NCBI GenBank assembly: GCA_043740415.1
Contig: JAYUCJ010000276.1
Span: forward strand, 1-18,922
Length of the DNA: 18,922 bases
DNA from: Aalborgiella sp043740415
GTDB lineage: Bacteria; Pseudomonadota; Gammaproteobacteria; Burkholderiales; Burkholderiaceae_C
Direction: 5' to 3'
Part shown: positions 1 through 6,936 of the stretch, piece by piece
Layout: each line of letters opens with the position of its first letter
How positions within the stretch are numbered: position 1 is the stretch's first letter
Made by a program: the position numbers and the translations under genes
Notes under the pieces: generated by a model
What the model was told of the DNA's origin: nothing
Databases searched by the model: none
Seen by the model: only the letters and a program-made list of their open reading frames with translations

Positions 1-1842
1 TTGGCGCGGCTGTTTCCCTACCTGTGGCAGTACAAATGGCGGGTGATGGCGGCGCTGACCTTCATGGTTGGCGCCAAAGTAGCCAATGTGGGTGTGCCCT
101 TGCTGCTCAAACAGCTGGTGGATAACATGACGCCCAACTTCACGTCTGGCGCACAAGTCCTGCTGATTGTCCCCGTTGCTTTGCTGTTGGGTTACGGCTT
201 GCTCAGGTTATCCACAAGCCTGTTCACCGAGTTACGTGAACTGGTTTTCTCCAAAGCCACCGAAGGCGCAGCGCGCAGCATTTCACTGGAAGTTTTCCGC
301 CATTTGCACAATTTAAGTCTGCGCTTTCACCTGGAGCGCCAAACCGGTGGCATGACGCGGGACATTGAACGCGGCACCCGCGCGGTGCGCACGCTGATTG
401 GCTTTACCCTCTTCAACATCGCCCCCACATTGATCGAAATGGCGCTGGTGCTGACGCTGTTGGCGGTCAAATTTGACGCCTGGTTTGCTTGGATCACCGT
501 CGCCGCCTTGGTGCTGTACATCACCTATACCATCACCGTGACCGAATGGCGCACGCAATTTCGCATCAAAATGAACGAAATGGACGGCCAAGCGCACACG
601 CGTGCGATTGACTCACTGCTGAACTACGAAACCGTCAAATACTTCAACAACGAGGCCTTTGAAGCCAAACGCTACGACGAAAACCTAGAGAAATTTCGCG
701 CTGCCTCAGTCAAAAGCCAAACCACGCTGAGCTTGCTGAACACGGGCCAGCAGCTCATCATCGCCACTGCACTTGTTGCCATGCTCTGGCGTGCCACCCA
801 AGGCGTGGTCGAAGGCCGCATGACGCTGGGCGACTTGGTGATGGTCAACGCCTTCATGATCCAACTCTACATTCCGCTGAACTTTTTAGGCGTGATTTAC
901 CGTGAAATCAAGCAAAGTTTGACCGATTTGGACAAAATGTTCACGCTGATGGAGCGCGAACGCGAGATTGCGGATGTGCCAGGTGCTCAAAAACTCGTTA
1001 TTTCATCAAAATCAGCCATTTTAGAGCAAAATTCGACTATAGCCGGCTTATTTATTGCCTCAACAGCTACAAACAATATAGCAAATAACATCTCAAACAG
1101 CATCAATTCACCCGAAATCAGCTTCCAAAACGTGCATTTTGCGTACGAGGCCAGCCGCCCGATCTTGCACGGCATCAGCTTCACTGTGCCTGCTGGCAAA
1201 ACCGTGGCAGTCGTCGGACCGTCAGGCGCTGGCAAATCGACCTTGGCGCGCTTGCTTTTCAGGTTTTATGACGTGCAGCAAGGCACGGTTTCCATCGCCG
1301 GCCAAGACATCAAAACCGTGACCCAAGCCAGCCTGCGCGAAGCGATTGGCATTGTGCCGCAAGACACCGTGCTGTTCAACGACACCGTGGCGTACAACAT
1401 TGCCTACGGCAGAACGGGGGCAACACAAGAACAGGTGGAAGAGGCGGCCAAATCCGCAAGGATTCACGACTTCATCGTCTCCACGCCGCTGGGCTACCAA
1501 ACCATGGTCGGCGAACGCGGACTGAAACTCTCGGGCGGCGAAAAGCAACGCGTCGCCATCGCCCGAACCCTGCTGAAAAACCCGCCAATTTTGATTTTTG
1601 ACGAAGCCACCTCGGCTTTGGACAGTGCCAACGAACGCGCCATTCAAGCCGAGCTGCAAAGCGTGGCACAAAACAAGACGACACTGGTGATTGCCCACAG
1701 GTTATCCACAGTTGTGGATGCGCATGAAATTTTGGTGATGGATGCTGGCCATATCGTTGAGCGTGGCAATCACGGACAACTGCTTGCGCTGGGTGGTGTT
1801 TATGCGCAAATGTGGGCGCTGCAGCAAAGTGGTGGAGATTGA
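1..1842 (+). CDS. ABC exporter, Atm1/HMT type, fused permease-ATPase (5' end probably outside window)
   Basis: Inner-membrane half-transporter with a fused permease and ATPase, like the Atm1/heavy-metal-tolerance (ABCB7) group that exports glutathione- or sulfur-linked compounds. Residues 10-310 form the six-helix membrane domain, with the family-typical stretch YETVKYFNNE at 209-218. The ATPase domain follows from about 371: Walker A GPSGAGKS (406-413), Q-loop Q454, signature LSGGE (510-514), Walker B LIFDE (531-535) and switch His566. The frame is open from base 1, where TTG could be a start. The family normally has an N-terminal extension before the FPYLW motif, so the gene probably begins upstream. 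Residues about 336-370 are an Asn/Ser/Ala-rich insertion that relatives should lack; most of it is encoded by a dispersed repeat (separate entry). The stop lies 2 bp from the stop of the convergent gene, leaving no room for a terminator. The family is secure; the substrate is not known. Confidence 0.93.
   Translation: MARLFPYLWQYKWRVMAALTFMVGAKVANVGVPLLLKQLVDNMTPNFTSGAQVLLIVPVALLLGYGLLRLSTSLFTELRELVFSKATEGAARSISLEVFRHLHNLSLRFHLERQTGGMTRDIERGTRAVRTLIGFTLFNIAPTLIEMALVLTLLAVKFDAWFAWITVAALVLYITYTITVTEWRTQFRIKMNEMDGQAHTRAIDSLLNYETVKYFNNEAFEAKRYDENLEKFRAASVKSQTTLSLLNTGQQLIIATALVAMLWRATQGVVEGRMTLGDLVMVNAFMIQLYIPLNFLGVIYREIKQSLTDLDKMFTLMEREREIADVPGAQKLVISSKSAILEQNSTIAGLFIASTATNNIANNISNSINSPEISFQNVHFAYEASRPILHGISFTVPAGKTVAVVGPSGAGKSTLARLLFRFYDVQQGTVSIAGQDIKTVTQASLREAIGIVPQDTVLFNDTVAYNIAYGRTGATQEQVEEAAKSARIHDFIVSTPLGYQTMVGERGLKLSGGEKQRVAIARTLLKNPPILIFDEATSALDSANERAIQAELQSVAQNKTTLVIAHRLSTVVDAHEILVMDAGHIVERGNHGQLLALGGVYAQMWALQQSGGD
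1008..1086 (+). repeat. Dispersed repeat, copy A, in frame inside the ABC transporter gene
   Basis: First of three related copies (others at 6199-6248 and 12650-12728). By eye, this copy and the 12650-12728 copy align without gaps over 79 bp with about 60 identities. The best-conserved core is 1037-1086 (43 of 50 identical). Shared blocks are TAGCCGG, TATTTATT, a CCT trinucleotide, and a terminal inverted-repeat motif GCTA...TAGC. The element keeps the host frame open and contributes roughly residues 336-362 of the transporter, including GLFIASTATNNIA. No transposase or target duplication was seen, so it behaves like a small non-autonomous or palindromic element. Confidence 0.8.
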
Positions 1843-1844
1843 AA

Positions 1845-3935
1845 TTAATTCACGTTGCAGGTATAAGCAAACTGAAACGCGCTGTTCGACGGGAAGGTGG
1901 CAATGGTCAACCCAGCAGTCAGGTTGGCGAACGTCAAAGGTGGTGCTGGGCAAACTGCGCCTGGGCTTGTCACGGTACACACCACCGGGTTTGTCGCTGG
2001 GCAGATGAGTCCGGCATCGATGGTGTCTGTCAGAACTACGTTATTCGCCGGAGAGGGGCCTTGGTTGGACAAAGTAACCACATAGTTGTTGGGGCCCCCA
2101 CTCGTTGCAACAGATTTGCCATCTGTTTTGCTGATAGAGACGCTGGCTTCAAGTGAAATAGGTGTAGTAACCGATCCTGTGCAATTGGCACCGGCTGGGC
2201 AGGTAGGATCGCCACCACCTGTTGCTGTCACGGTATTGACACTTGGAGAGACAGCTGTTGAACCCACTGAAACTGGGACAGTGATGACAATATTACCTAT
2301 TGCTGCACCAAGTGCAATGGAGCAGCCCGCAAGACTGGACGCTCCAGCACTTGGGCAGCCGCTTAAAACGCCGCCAGTGGCTGTGATATTGCCGCTCGTG
2401 GTGATACCTGTGGGGAGCGCATCCTCAAGTGTGATCGCAGCTGTGGTTGCGTTGTTTGCCACGGCAATGTTAATGGTGTAGAACTGACCTGGTTGCCCAA
2501 CGACCAAGGGCGCTTGGCTAACAGTTTTAGTTACCGTCAATTTGGGTGGAACTGGCGTTATCGTGAGTGCTGTGGCCAAAAAGTTTCGCCGCAGACATGA
2601 GTCGACTACTTTAACTGTTATCACGCAAGACGTACTAGTTGTTACGACGGGCGCAGTAAACGTGGTGCTTGAAGACGTGCTAGCTGAAAATGTGCCGCCG
2701 CAAGAACTGCTCCACTGGTAGGTATAACCCGGCGTTCCACCAGTGACACTGGCATTCAAATTGACCGTTGTACCGGCAACAATAGGTGCAGAGAGACCTG
2801 AAACAATCATTTCCGGCCGCGCCTCGATGCCCGCAAGCAGCCAAAGATTTAAGAACGCTCGCTTGGCTGCAACGTTGGCAGCGGCAGCTCCATCTTGGTT
2901 GTGCCCCCCTTCGTACATGACCAAACCATTGGTTGACACGCCAAAGCCTCGACCATAAACGAGTTTTGCCGCCAAACCTGGTGACAAACTGGGAACTTGT
3001 GGAAAAGGGTCATCCCACATCAGCACCTTGGTCGTTGGCCGCCAAGACCCCGGGTTTGCCGGTAAATAAATTTGCTCTGAACCATTTTCTGTGGCGGGGC
3101 CTAGATCACCCAAAAACTGCATGATGGGATCACCGCCATTGGTGGTGTAAATGTAAGAGCCATCGCCATTAGAATGCCCAGGCGTCTGGTAATTAACCAG
3201 TCCGCTGCTGCTCAAAAAATTAAAGTCTAATGGAGCAGCCGTCAAAGGATCATTCAAACCCTCGAGCACACTGACGGCATGGCAGGCCGCCCATATATAC
3301 CCCCCCCGTGCATTGAAGGGTCGAAGATTTGTATGCGTCGCAACGGTAGGGTCAGCATGCGGCATCGCATAAAAATCATCACAAGCTGTCAAGTCGCTTG
3401 GCAACCCGGTCCTATAAGCTGTCGCTGGTATAGAGGCATCAATAAAAAAGTGATTTGACAACGCTAAATTAGCAGCATCCAGCACAGTTTTGGGCAGCGA
3501 CGTGATTTTGTCGTAAATGGGGATGCTGCTTGCAGCGGCTGCGGTCGGGCCATTGATAGTCACACCCTGACCACGCCAGAAGGTTATGCGAGCAAGCACT
3601 GCAGCGGATACATATTCGGCGGAGATAATAAATGCGCCTGAACGGTAAGTGATGCCACTGATGGTGAAGTCATTGCCGTCTTTAAATTTGGTGGGGTTGA
3701 TGCCCCACAACACGGGAATAGTTTGATTGGTCACCAAATCATAAACAGCGCCATAAGGACGCGTACCTCCCGCGACAGTGGTCGGCGAGGGATCGATGAT
3801 GTACGACCCGACAGGCACCGTGACATAGTCTGTCAAGCCGTCATCGCGCGCAAATGCTACGAGTGTAGTAAAAGCAATCGCTATACATGCGACAGCTCTG
3901 AAAAATTTTCCGATTGCAATGTACTTATTGATCAT
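1845..3935 (-). CDS. Secreted PKD/DUF11-repeat protein, probably C-terminally truncated
   Basis: Exported protein of 696 residues. Residues 1-29 are a Sec signal peptide (positive start, hydrophobic core, LVAFA cleavage). Residues 30-375 form a domain of unknown function with a YEGGHNQDG motif (341-349) and an alanine-rich AAANVAAKRAFLN segment, as in large surface proteins. Residues about 376-460 look like a PKD/Ig-like domain (GGTPGYTYQW). From 465 there are two DUF11-type repeats with the marker phrases TVTKTVS, LEDALPTGI, VTATGGGDP, then SISKTDG, YVVTLSNQGPSPANNVVLTD. The second repeat stops abruptly at AYTCNVN with no sorting or anchor segment. The stop is 2 bp from the ABC transporter stop, which suggests that the 3' part was lost by deletion. 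Codon use is more AT-rich than in the housekeeping neighbours. A GAAGA ribosome site precedes the ATG. The role is probably surface or adhesin-like, which is inference. Confidence 0.8.
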   Translation of the reverse strand: MINKYIAIGKFFRAVACIAIAFTTLVAFARDDGLTDYVTVPVGSYIIDPSPTTVAGGTRPYGAVYDLVTNQTIPVLWGINPTKFKDGNDFTISGITYRSGAFIISAEYVSAAVLARITFWRGQGVTINGPTAAAASSIPIYDKITSLPKTVLDAANLALSNHFFIDASIPATAYRTGLPSDLTACDDFYAMPHADPTVATHTNLRPFNARGGYIWAACHAVSVLEGLNDPLTAAPLDFNFLSSSGLVNYQTPGHSNGDGSYIYTTNGGDPIMQFLGDLGPATENGSEQIYLPANPGSWRPTTKVLMWDDPFPQVPSLSPGLAAKLVYGRGFGVSTNGLVMYEGGHNQDGAAAANVAAKRAFLNLWLLAGIEARPEMIVSGLSAPIVAGTTVNLNASVTGGTPGYTYQWSSSCGGTFSASTSSSTTFTAPVVTTSTSCVITVKVVDSCLRRNFLATALTITPVPPKLTVTKTVSQAPLVVGQPGQFYTINIAVANNATTAAITLEDALPTGITTSGNITATGGVLSGCPSAGASSLAGCSIALGAAIGNIVITVPVSVGSTAVSPSVNTVTATGGGDPTCPAGANCTGSVTTPISLEASVSISKTDGKSVATSGGPNNYVVTLSNQGPSPANNVVLTDTIDAGLICPATNPVVCTVTSPGAVCPAPPLTFANLTAGLTIATFPSNSAFQFAYTCNVN

Positions 3936-4032
3936 ACGTCTTCAGAGAAAAATCGTTAAATAAAACTAATTGCTACCAACGATACACATAAATATTTTAT
4001 TGTCACATATATCCACAGAAAGACAAAACGTG

Positions 4033-4047
4033 TGTAACTAAGTTACA
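4033..4047. promoter_or_regulatory. 15-bp perfect palindrome upstream of the DUF11 gene
   Basis: TGTAACT-A-AGTTACA is a perfect inverted repeat (7-bp arms, 1-bp centre). It lies about 100 bp upstream of the DUF11-protein start in the AT-rich gap 3936-4084. Its size and position suit an operator for a dimeric regulator. No regulator is encoded beside it, so the role is conjecture. I could not fix a convincing -35/-10 pair in this gap. Confidence 0.35.
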
Positions 4048-4084
4048 ACAAGCTTAGCGATTGCTGGGTTTTTCAGAGCTTCCT

Positions 4085-4678
4085 TTAATTGCCACCATTT
4101 TCTAAATTGCTGTCAGCTTTCATATCTAAAGGTATTCTTTTTCGTCGAAAAAGCATTCGGGCGTTTATTTGAGGTGAACGAAAGCCTTTTTGATATCCAG
4201 TAACAAAATCTGATTCAGCTTTTTGAAACTGCCCTTTTTTTTCAAAAACAACTCCTCTGTAAAAAAAAGCGGCTCCAAAATCTGGGTTAAGCTTTAGCGC
4301 ATAGTCAAAGTCGCCAAGAGCTTTGTCAAGCTCATTCATGCTTAGATAGGTGTTTCCGCGGTTCAAAAAATCATACCAAGGATCTTTTAGATTTAATGTC
4401 ATTGCTTGGTCATATGAATCGATAGCTTGTAAATACTCTTCCTTTGCATGATATGCCTGCCCAAGAAATCGATAAGCTCTGGCAAGATTTTCATGACTTA
4501 AATTCCCAGACTGTATACAATTACGTAAATCTAAAATCGCTTGGTCATGTAAACCAGATCGGTGATTGATGTATCCAGACATACATAAATTTATTTGCTG
4601 TTGTGCAAAAACGCTTGCTGAAAAAAACAATCCCTTCACAACCACGCATATGATCAGCCAGATTCGGTATGCTTTCAC
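4085..4678 (-). CDS. Exported tetratricopeptide-repeat protein (GTG start)
   Basis: A 197-residue protein with an N-terminal signal peptide (hydrophobic 6-20, SVFA cleavage at about 25). It then carries about four TPR units: roughly 30-62, 64-97 (ARAYRFLGQAYHAKEEYLQAIDSYDQAM), 101-134 (LNRGNTYLSMNELDKALGDFDYALKLNPD) and 135-168 (AAFFYRGVVFEKKGQFQKAESDF). The repeats keep the small/aromatic pattern of TPR helices. Such proteins are periplasmic or outer-membrane protein-binding scaffolds; no enzyme domain is visible. The start is GTG, not ATG, and is chosen because AAGGAA sits 8 bases upstream and the signal peptide begins directly after it. The gene is AT-rich with A-run-rich codons, unlike the GC-richer core genes, which fits the accessory character of this stretch. 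The specific partner is unknown. Confidence 0.85.
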   Translation of the reverse strand: MKAYRIWLIICVVVKGLFFSASVFAQQQINLCMSGYINHRSGLHDQAILDLRNCIQSGNLSHENLARAYRFLGQAYHAKEEYLQAIDSYDQAMTLNLKDPWYDFLNRGNTYLSMNELDKALGDFDYALKLNPDFGAAFFYRGVVFEKKGQFQKAESDFVTGYQKGFRSPQINARMLFRRKRIPLDMKADSNLENGGN

Positions 4679-4686
4679 AAGCGAAT

Positions 4687-4692
4687 TTCCTT
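4687..4692 (-). promoter_or_regulatory. Ribosome binding site deciding the GTG start of the TPR gene
   Basis: On the minus strand this reads AAGGAA, followed by an 8-base spacer and GTG. It is the reason for choosing the GTG at 4676-4678; there is no competing in-frame ATG at a suitable distance. Confidence 0.7.
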
Positions 4693-4725
4693 AAAGATCA
4701 CTAAATGACGAGCACTTAACGAGGG

Positions 4726-4748
4726 TTCAAATAACGCAATATTTTGAA
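4726..4748. promoter_or_regulatory. Imperfect AT-rich palindrome in the leader of the TPR gene
   Basis: The 245-bp gap 4679-4923 is AT-rich and holds no convincing ORF. Its clearest structure is this 23-bp imperfect inverted repeat, with arms TTCAAATAA and ATTTTGAA around a CGCAA centre, about 50 bp upstream of the TPR start. It could be an operator for the TPR gene, but AT-rich DNA produces such palindromes by chance, so confidence is low. Nothing else in the gap is recognisable. Confidence 0.25.
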
Positions 4749-4923
4749 TCATAGAAGTTAGTTTTGAGGATAATTTTCAGAGTTTGGCTTGGGTTGACTG
4801 TGAAGCACTTTAAGCTTTAATCTCACTTATTTTCGTATCTATTTGATGCTTTTTAGTTATTTAGGACGCATTCATCCCGTAAACACCTCAAATGCCATCA
4901 ATTTACCCTACGCCATCCACAGA

Positions 4924-5262
4924 TTAGACAGCGCAAATAGAGTGATTAGCTACTGCATATTCTTTTTCAAGCCGTGATAGCGAATCTTTATACGATGTCC
5001 AAAGTTGCACTGTTTCCATTGCCGGCCAAGACAACGTGTTTGCTGCAGGCTGCCCGAATGTTAAAACAGTGGTGAATTCCTTGGCTGTACAAATACCATT
5101 TCGGCCTATTCGATCGCCGATACAACTTAAATCGTTCACAGCAGTCACCGTGGCAGTTTGCGCATACAGTGCAGAATGACCAAGCCCCAGCATACAAAAA
5201 ATCAAAGGTATAGCGTGTACTCGCAATCTAATTTGATTCAATACAAAAAAAATATCTCGCAT
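4924..5262 (-). CDS. Small exported protein, possibly the truncated front of a larger secreted protein
   Basis: A 112-residue ORF. The hydrophobic segment IPLIFCMLGLG followed by HSALYAQ (about residues 18-35) is a signal peptide with a cleavage site near A34. The mature start, QTATVTAVNDLSCIG then DRIGRNGICTAKEFTTV, has the look of the first mature residues of a large secreted repeat protein. After about residue 70 the composition changes (WPAMETVQLW, SYKDSLSRLEKEY), which does not resemble a continuing beta-repeat. The gene may therefore be a relic whose 3' part was replaced. Two mature cysteines at about 47 and 58 could pair. No good Shine-Dalgarno is visible before the ATG. I do not recognise a function. 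A 21-of-22-base match to the ABC transporter gene lies within it (5012-5033). Confidence 0.55.
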   Translation of the reverse strand: MRDIFFVLNQIRLRVHAIPLIFCMLGLGHSALYAQTATVTAVNDLSCIGDRIGRNGICTAKEFTTVLTFGQPAANTLSWPAMETVQLWTSYKDSLSRLEKEYAVANHSICAV

Positions 5263-5319
5263 TTTTTATTTCTGTTAATAGTTATTCTGTACATTGAATT
5301 TTAATGTATCCAAAAGTAC

Positions 5320-5349
5320 TAAAAAACAATGGTTTATGCATAAAAACCA
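5320..5349 (-). terminator. Rho-independent terminator after the M14 peptidase gene
   Basis: Read on the minus strand just after the peptidase stop, a near-palindromic stem (TGGTTT...AAACCA around ATGCAT, with a two-base bulge) is followed by TTGTTTTTT. It separates the peptidase gene from the small secreted protein gene. A second weak inverted repeat, TACATT/AATGTA, lies at 5290-5308, closer to that next gene. Confidence 0.65.
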
Positions 5350-5356
5350 CAAAACA

Positions 5357-6265
5357 TCAAGGCTTCAGCCGCTCCCCCATCCACCGCAGCAAATCCACCC
5401 ACATTTGGCGGGTTTCGCTGTCCAGCGGGGTGCGCTGGGCGTTGGGCAGTTCGATGGTCACGACCGGCATGCCTTTGTGCACGCCGCCATAGTTACCCAA
5501 AGAGCCGGGGAAGATGCCGACTTGGTCGAGGTACAAGCGACCTAGTTTTGACGGTGGCATGGTCGGGCCATCAAAATCGAGCACGCCGTAGGGCGCGTGG
5601 ATGCTGACGATCAAATTCGGCTTGAATTTGGCCATTTCGTCGTGCAAAAACTTCGATTCTGGCTCGGACAGCGGCTCTTTGCCGGGCCAGCGGCGCGGGT
5701 CTTTGTTGGTGCGCTGCTCCCAGTAGATTTTGGCATCACGCGCCCAGTTCGGGGTGGGGAAGTTGCGGTTCAGGTCGACGCCGTTGGCATTGACGCGCTT
5801 CGCGGGCTGCGCTATCAGCCCATCGGGGTTGAGCATGGGGATAAAGCGCCAATGGATGCCGCCGGCAAAGCTGGCAGGCGTATTGGAGATTGAATTGCTG
5901 GGCGCTTGGGTGGCCAGCTTGATCCAATTCAGTGCTAGCGCGCTGGACGACAACTCGTCGCCATGGATGCCGCCCACCACCATCACCTTGAGTTTGGCCG
6001 GACTGGCGGGGTCGTCGCCCAGCGTGATCACATCGCGTTTCAACAGCGGCACGCCTTTGACGGAACGCGCACCGGTATCCACCAAATTGGCCTGCACACA
6101 CAGCGGCTGCGTGACACCAGGCAGGTGACGTGCCATGTTTTTACAGAAGGCCGCGTTTTTAGGGTCATTTTCGACCTTATTTTCGGTCTTATTATCGGCT
6201 ATAGCCGGCGTATTTATTGCCTGAAGTGCTATTAATAGTATAGCGTATTTCAATTTAAATAGCAT
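5357..6265 (-). CDS. Exported M14 zinc carboxypeptidase, MpaA-like (murein peptide hydrolase)
   Basis: A 302-residue metallopeptidase of the M14 family, closest by motif to MpaA-type gamma-D-Glu-diaminopimelate amidases that trim cell-wall peptides. Visible motifs: zinc ligands H101 and E104 in GGIHGDE, NPDG (146-149), substrate-binding DLNRNFP (164-170), third zinc ligand H223 in SIHAPYG, and the catalytic glutamate E272 in VTIELP. MpaA of enterics is cytoplasmic, but this copy begins with a signal peptide cleaved after PAIA (20-23), so it should act in the periplasm. Residues 6-23, the whole hydrophobic core and cleavage site, are encoded by the reverse strand of a dispersed repeat. Residues 24-35 (DNKTENKVEND) come from 12-bp tandem units. 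The start lies 27 bp after the adenosyltransferase stop, so the two genes are probably cotranscribed. The Shine-Dalgarno is weak. Family certain, exact substrate inferred. Confidence 0.88.
   Translation of the reverse strand: MLFKLKYAILLIALQAINTPAIADNKTENKVENDPKNAAFCKNMARHLPGVTQPLCVQANLVDTGARSVKGVPLLKRDVITLGDDPASPAKLKVMVVGGIHGDELSSSALALNWIKLATQAPSNSISNTPASFAGGIHWRFIPMLNPDGLIAQPAKRVNANGVDLNRNFPTPNWARDAKIYWEQRTNKDPRRWPGKEPLSEPESKFLHDEMAKFKPNLIVSIHAPYGVLDFDGPTMPPSKLGRLYLDQVGIFPGSLGNYGGVHKGMPVVTIELPNAQRTPLDSETRQMWVDLLRWMGERLKP
6169..6192. repeat. 12-bp tandem repeat next to repeat copy B
   Basis: Two adjacent 12-bp units, TTTCGACCTTAT and TTTCGGTCTTAT (10 of 12 identical), with a more decayed third unit running into the dispersed repeat. 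In the peptidase they encode the NKTE/NKVE part of a charged spacer just after the signal peptide. Confidence 0.6.
6199..6248 (+). repeat. Dispersed repeat, copy B, encoding a signal peptide on the opposite strand
   Basis: About 40 of 50 bases match the 12650-12728 copy, with the same blocks: a perfect palindrome GGCTATAGCC at its left end (6198-6207), TATTTATT, and the terminal hairpin motif GCTATTAATAGTATAGC. The minus strand is translated as KYAILLIALQAINTPAIA (residues 6-23) of the M14 peptidase. Copy A read on its minus strand gives the similar FAILFVAVEAINKPAI, which shows that the signal-peptide-like reading is a property of the element. Confidence 0.8.
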
Positions 6266-6292
6266 GGCAAAACCTGTTCATGGCGCGTTTGG

Positions 6293-6904
6293 TCATGCAT
6301 CCGCTGATGCGTCCAGTACATCTTCCGGTTCAACGTTTTGGCGCGCCAGGCGCTCACTTTTCCAATACACATCGTCGCCCGCTTTGCCGTCAATCACCAT
6401 GCGATTTAAGACGCGGGAGAGCACAAACATCAAATCGCTCAAGCGGTTCAGGTATTGGCGGGGTGAATCGTTGATCATTTCTGACTCGCCAAGTGCCACC
6501 ACCGCCCGCTCCGCCCGTCGCGCCACGGTGCGGCACACATGCGCTTGCGCGGCGGCGCGGTTACCAGCGGGCAAGATGAATTCGGCCAACTTGGGCAAGG
6601 TTGCGTTGTAGGTTTCTAAAGCGTCGTCCAAGTCCACAATCGCCTCTTTTTTGAGCAACTCAAAGCCGGGAATCGACAGTTCACCGCCTAAATTGAAGAG
6701 CTGGTGCTGGATTTCAACCAACACATGCCGCACGCCATCCGGCAGCGTCTCGCACAACAGCACGCCGATGTGCGAGTTCAACTCATCGACATCGCCCATG
6801 GCGTGTACCCGAAGATGGTGTTTAGAGACGCGGGTGTTGTCGCCCAGCCCCGTGGTGCCTTGGTCGCCCGTGCGGGTGGAGATTTGTGAGAGTCTGTTGC
6901 CCAT
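6293..6904 (-). CDS. pduO: PduO-type ATP:cob(I)alamin adenosyltransferase
   Basis: A 203-residue enzyme that transfers the adenosyl group of ATP to cob(I)alamin to make coenzyme B12. The N-terminal ATP-binding signature TRTGDQGTTGLGD (10-22) is diagnostic, followed by DVDELNSHIG (38-47). The C-terminal helical part carries CRTVARRAERAVVAL and QYLNRLSDLMFVLSRVLNR, the conserved Arg-rich and Asn/Arg contacts of the trimeric active site. Length is normal for the family. No cobalamin riboswitch is seen upstream; instead an 11-bp perfect hairpin covers the gap to the kinase gene (separate entry). No B12-dependent enzyme is nearby. The M14 peptidase follows 27 bp downstream, probably in the same transcript. 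The symbol follows family usage; a propanediol role is not implied. Confidence 0.93.
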   Translation of the reverse strand: MGNRLSQISTRTGDQGTTGLGDNTRVSKHHLRVHAMGDVDELNSHIGVLLCETLPDGVRHVLVEIQHQLFNLGGELSIPGFELLKKEAIVDLDDALETYNATLPKLAEFILPAGNRAAAQAHVCRTVARRAERAVVALGESEMINDSPRQYLNRLSDLMFVLSRVLNRMVIDGKAGDDVYWKSERLARQNVEPEDVLDASADA

Positions 6905-6910
6905 AGTGTG

Positions 6911-6936
6911 TAACTTTGCCTAAAGAGGCAAAGTTA
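6911..6936 (-). promoter_or_regulatory. Perfect 11-bp hairpin over the kinase stop codon, just before the adenosyltransferase start
   Basis: TAACTTTGCCT and AGGCAAAGTTA form a perfect 11-bp stem with a 4-base loop. The kinase stop codon (6920-6922) lies in the loop region, and the hairpin ends six bases before the adenosyltransferase ATG. There is no T-tract, so it is not a typical terminator. In the transcript it would occupy the ribosome landing site and open when a ribosome translates to the kinase stop, which suggests translational coupling or RNA control. Confidence 0.55.

Noticed and set aside
2575..2625. DSCLRRN phrase in the DUF11 protein, resembling translation of a known intergenic repeat
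   Set aside because: The DNA here does not form the expected inverted repeat, and the phrase falls at a plausible end of the PKD-like domain, so chance is likelier.
6905..6936. Cobalamin riboswitch before the adenosyltransferase gene
   Set aside because: The gap is only about 15 bp and holds a simple hairpin, far too short for a B12 aptamer.
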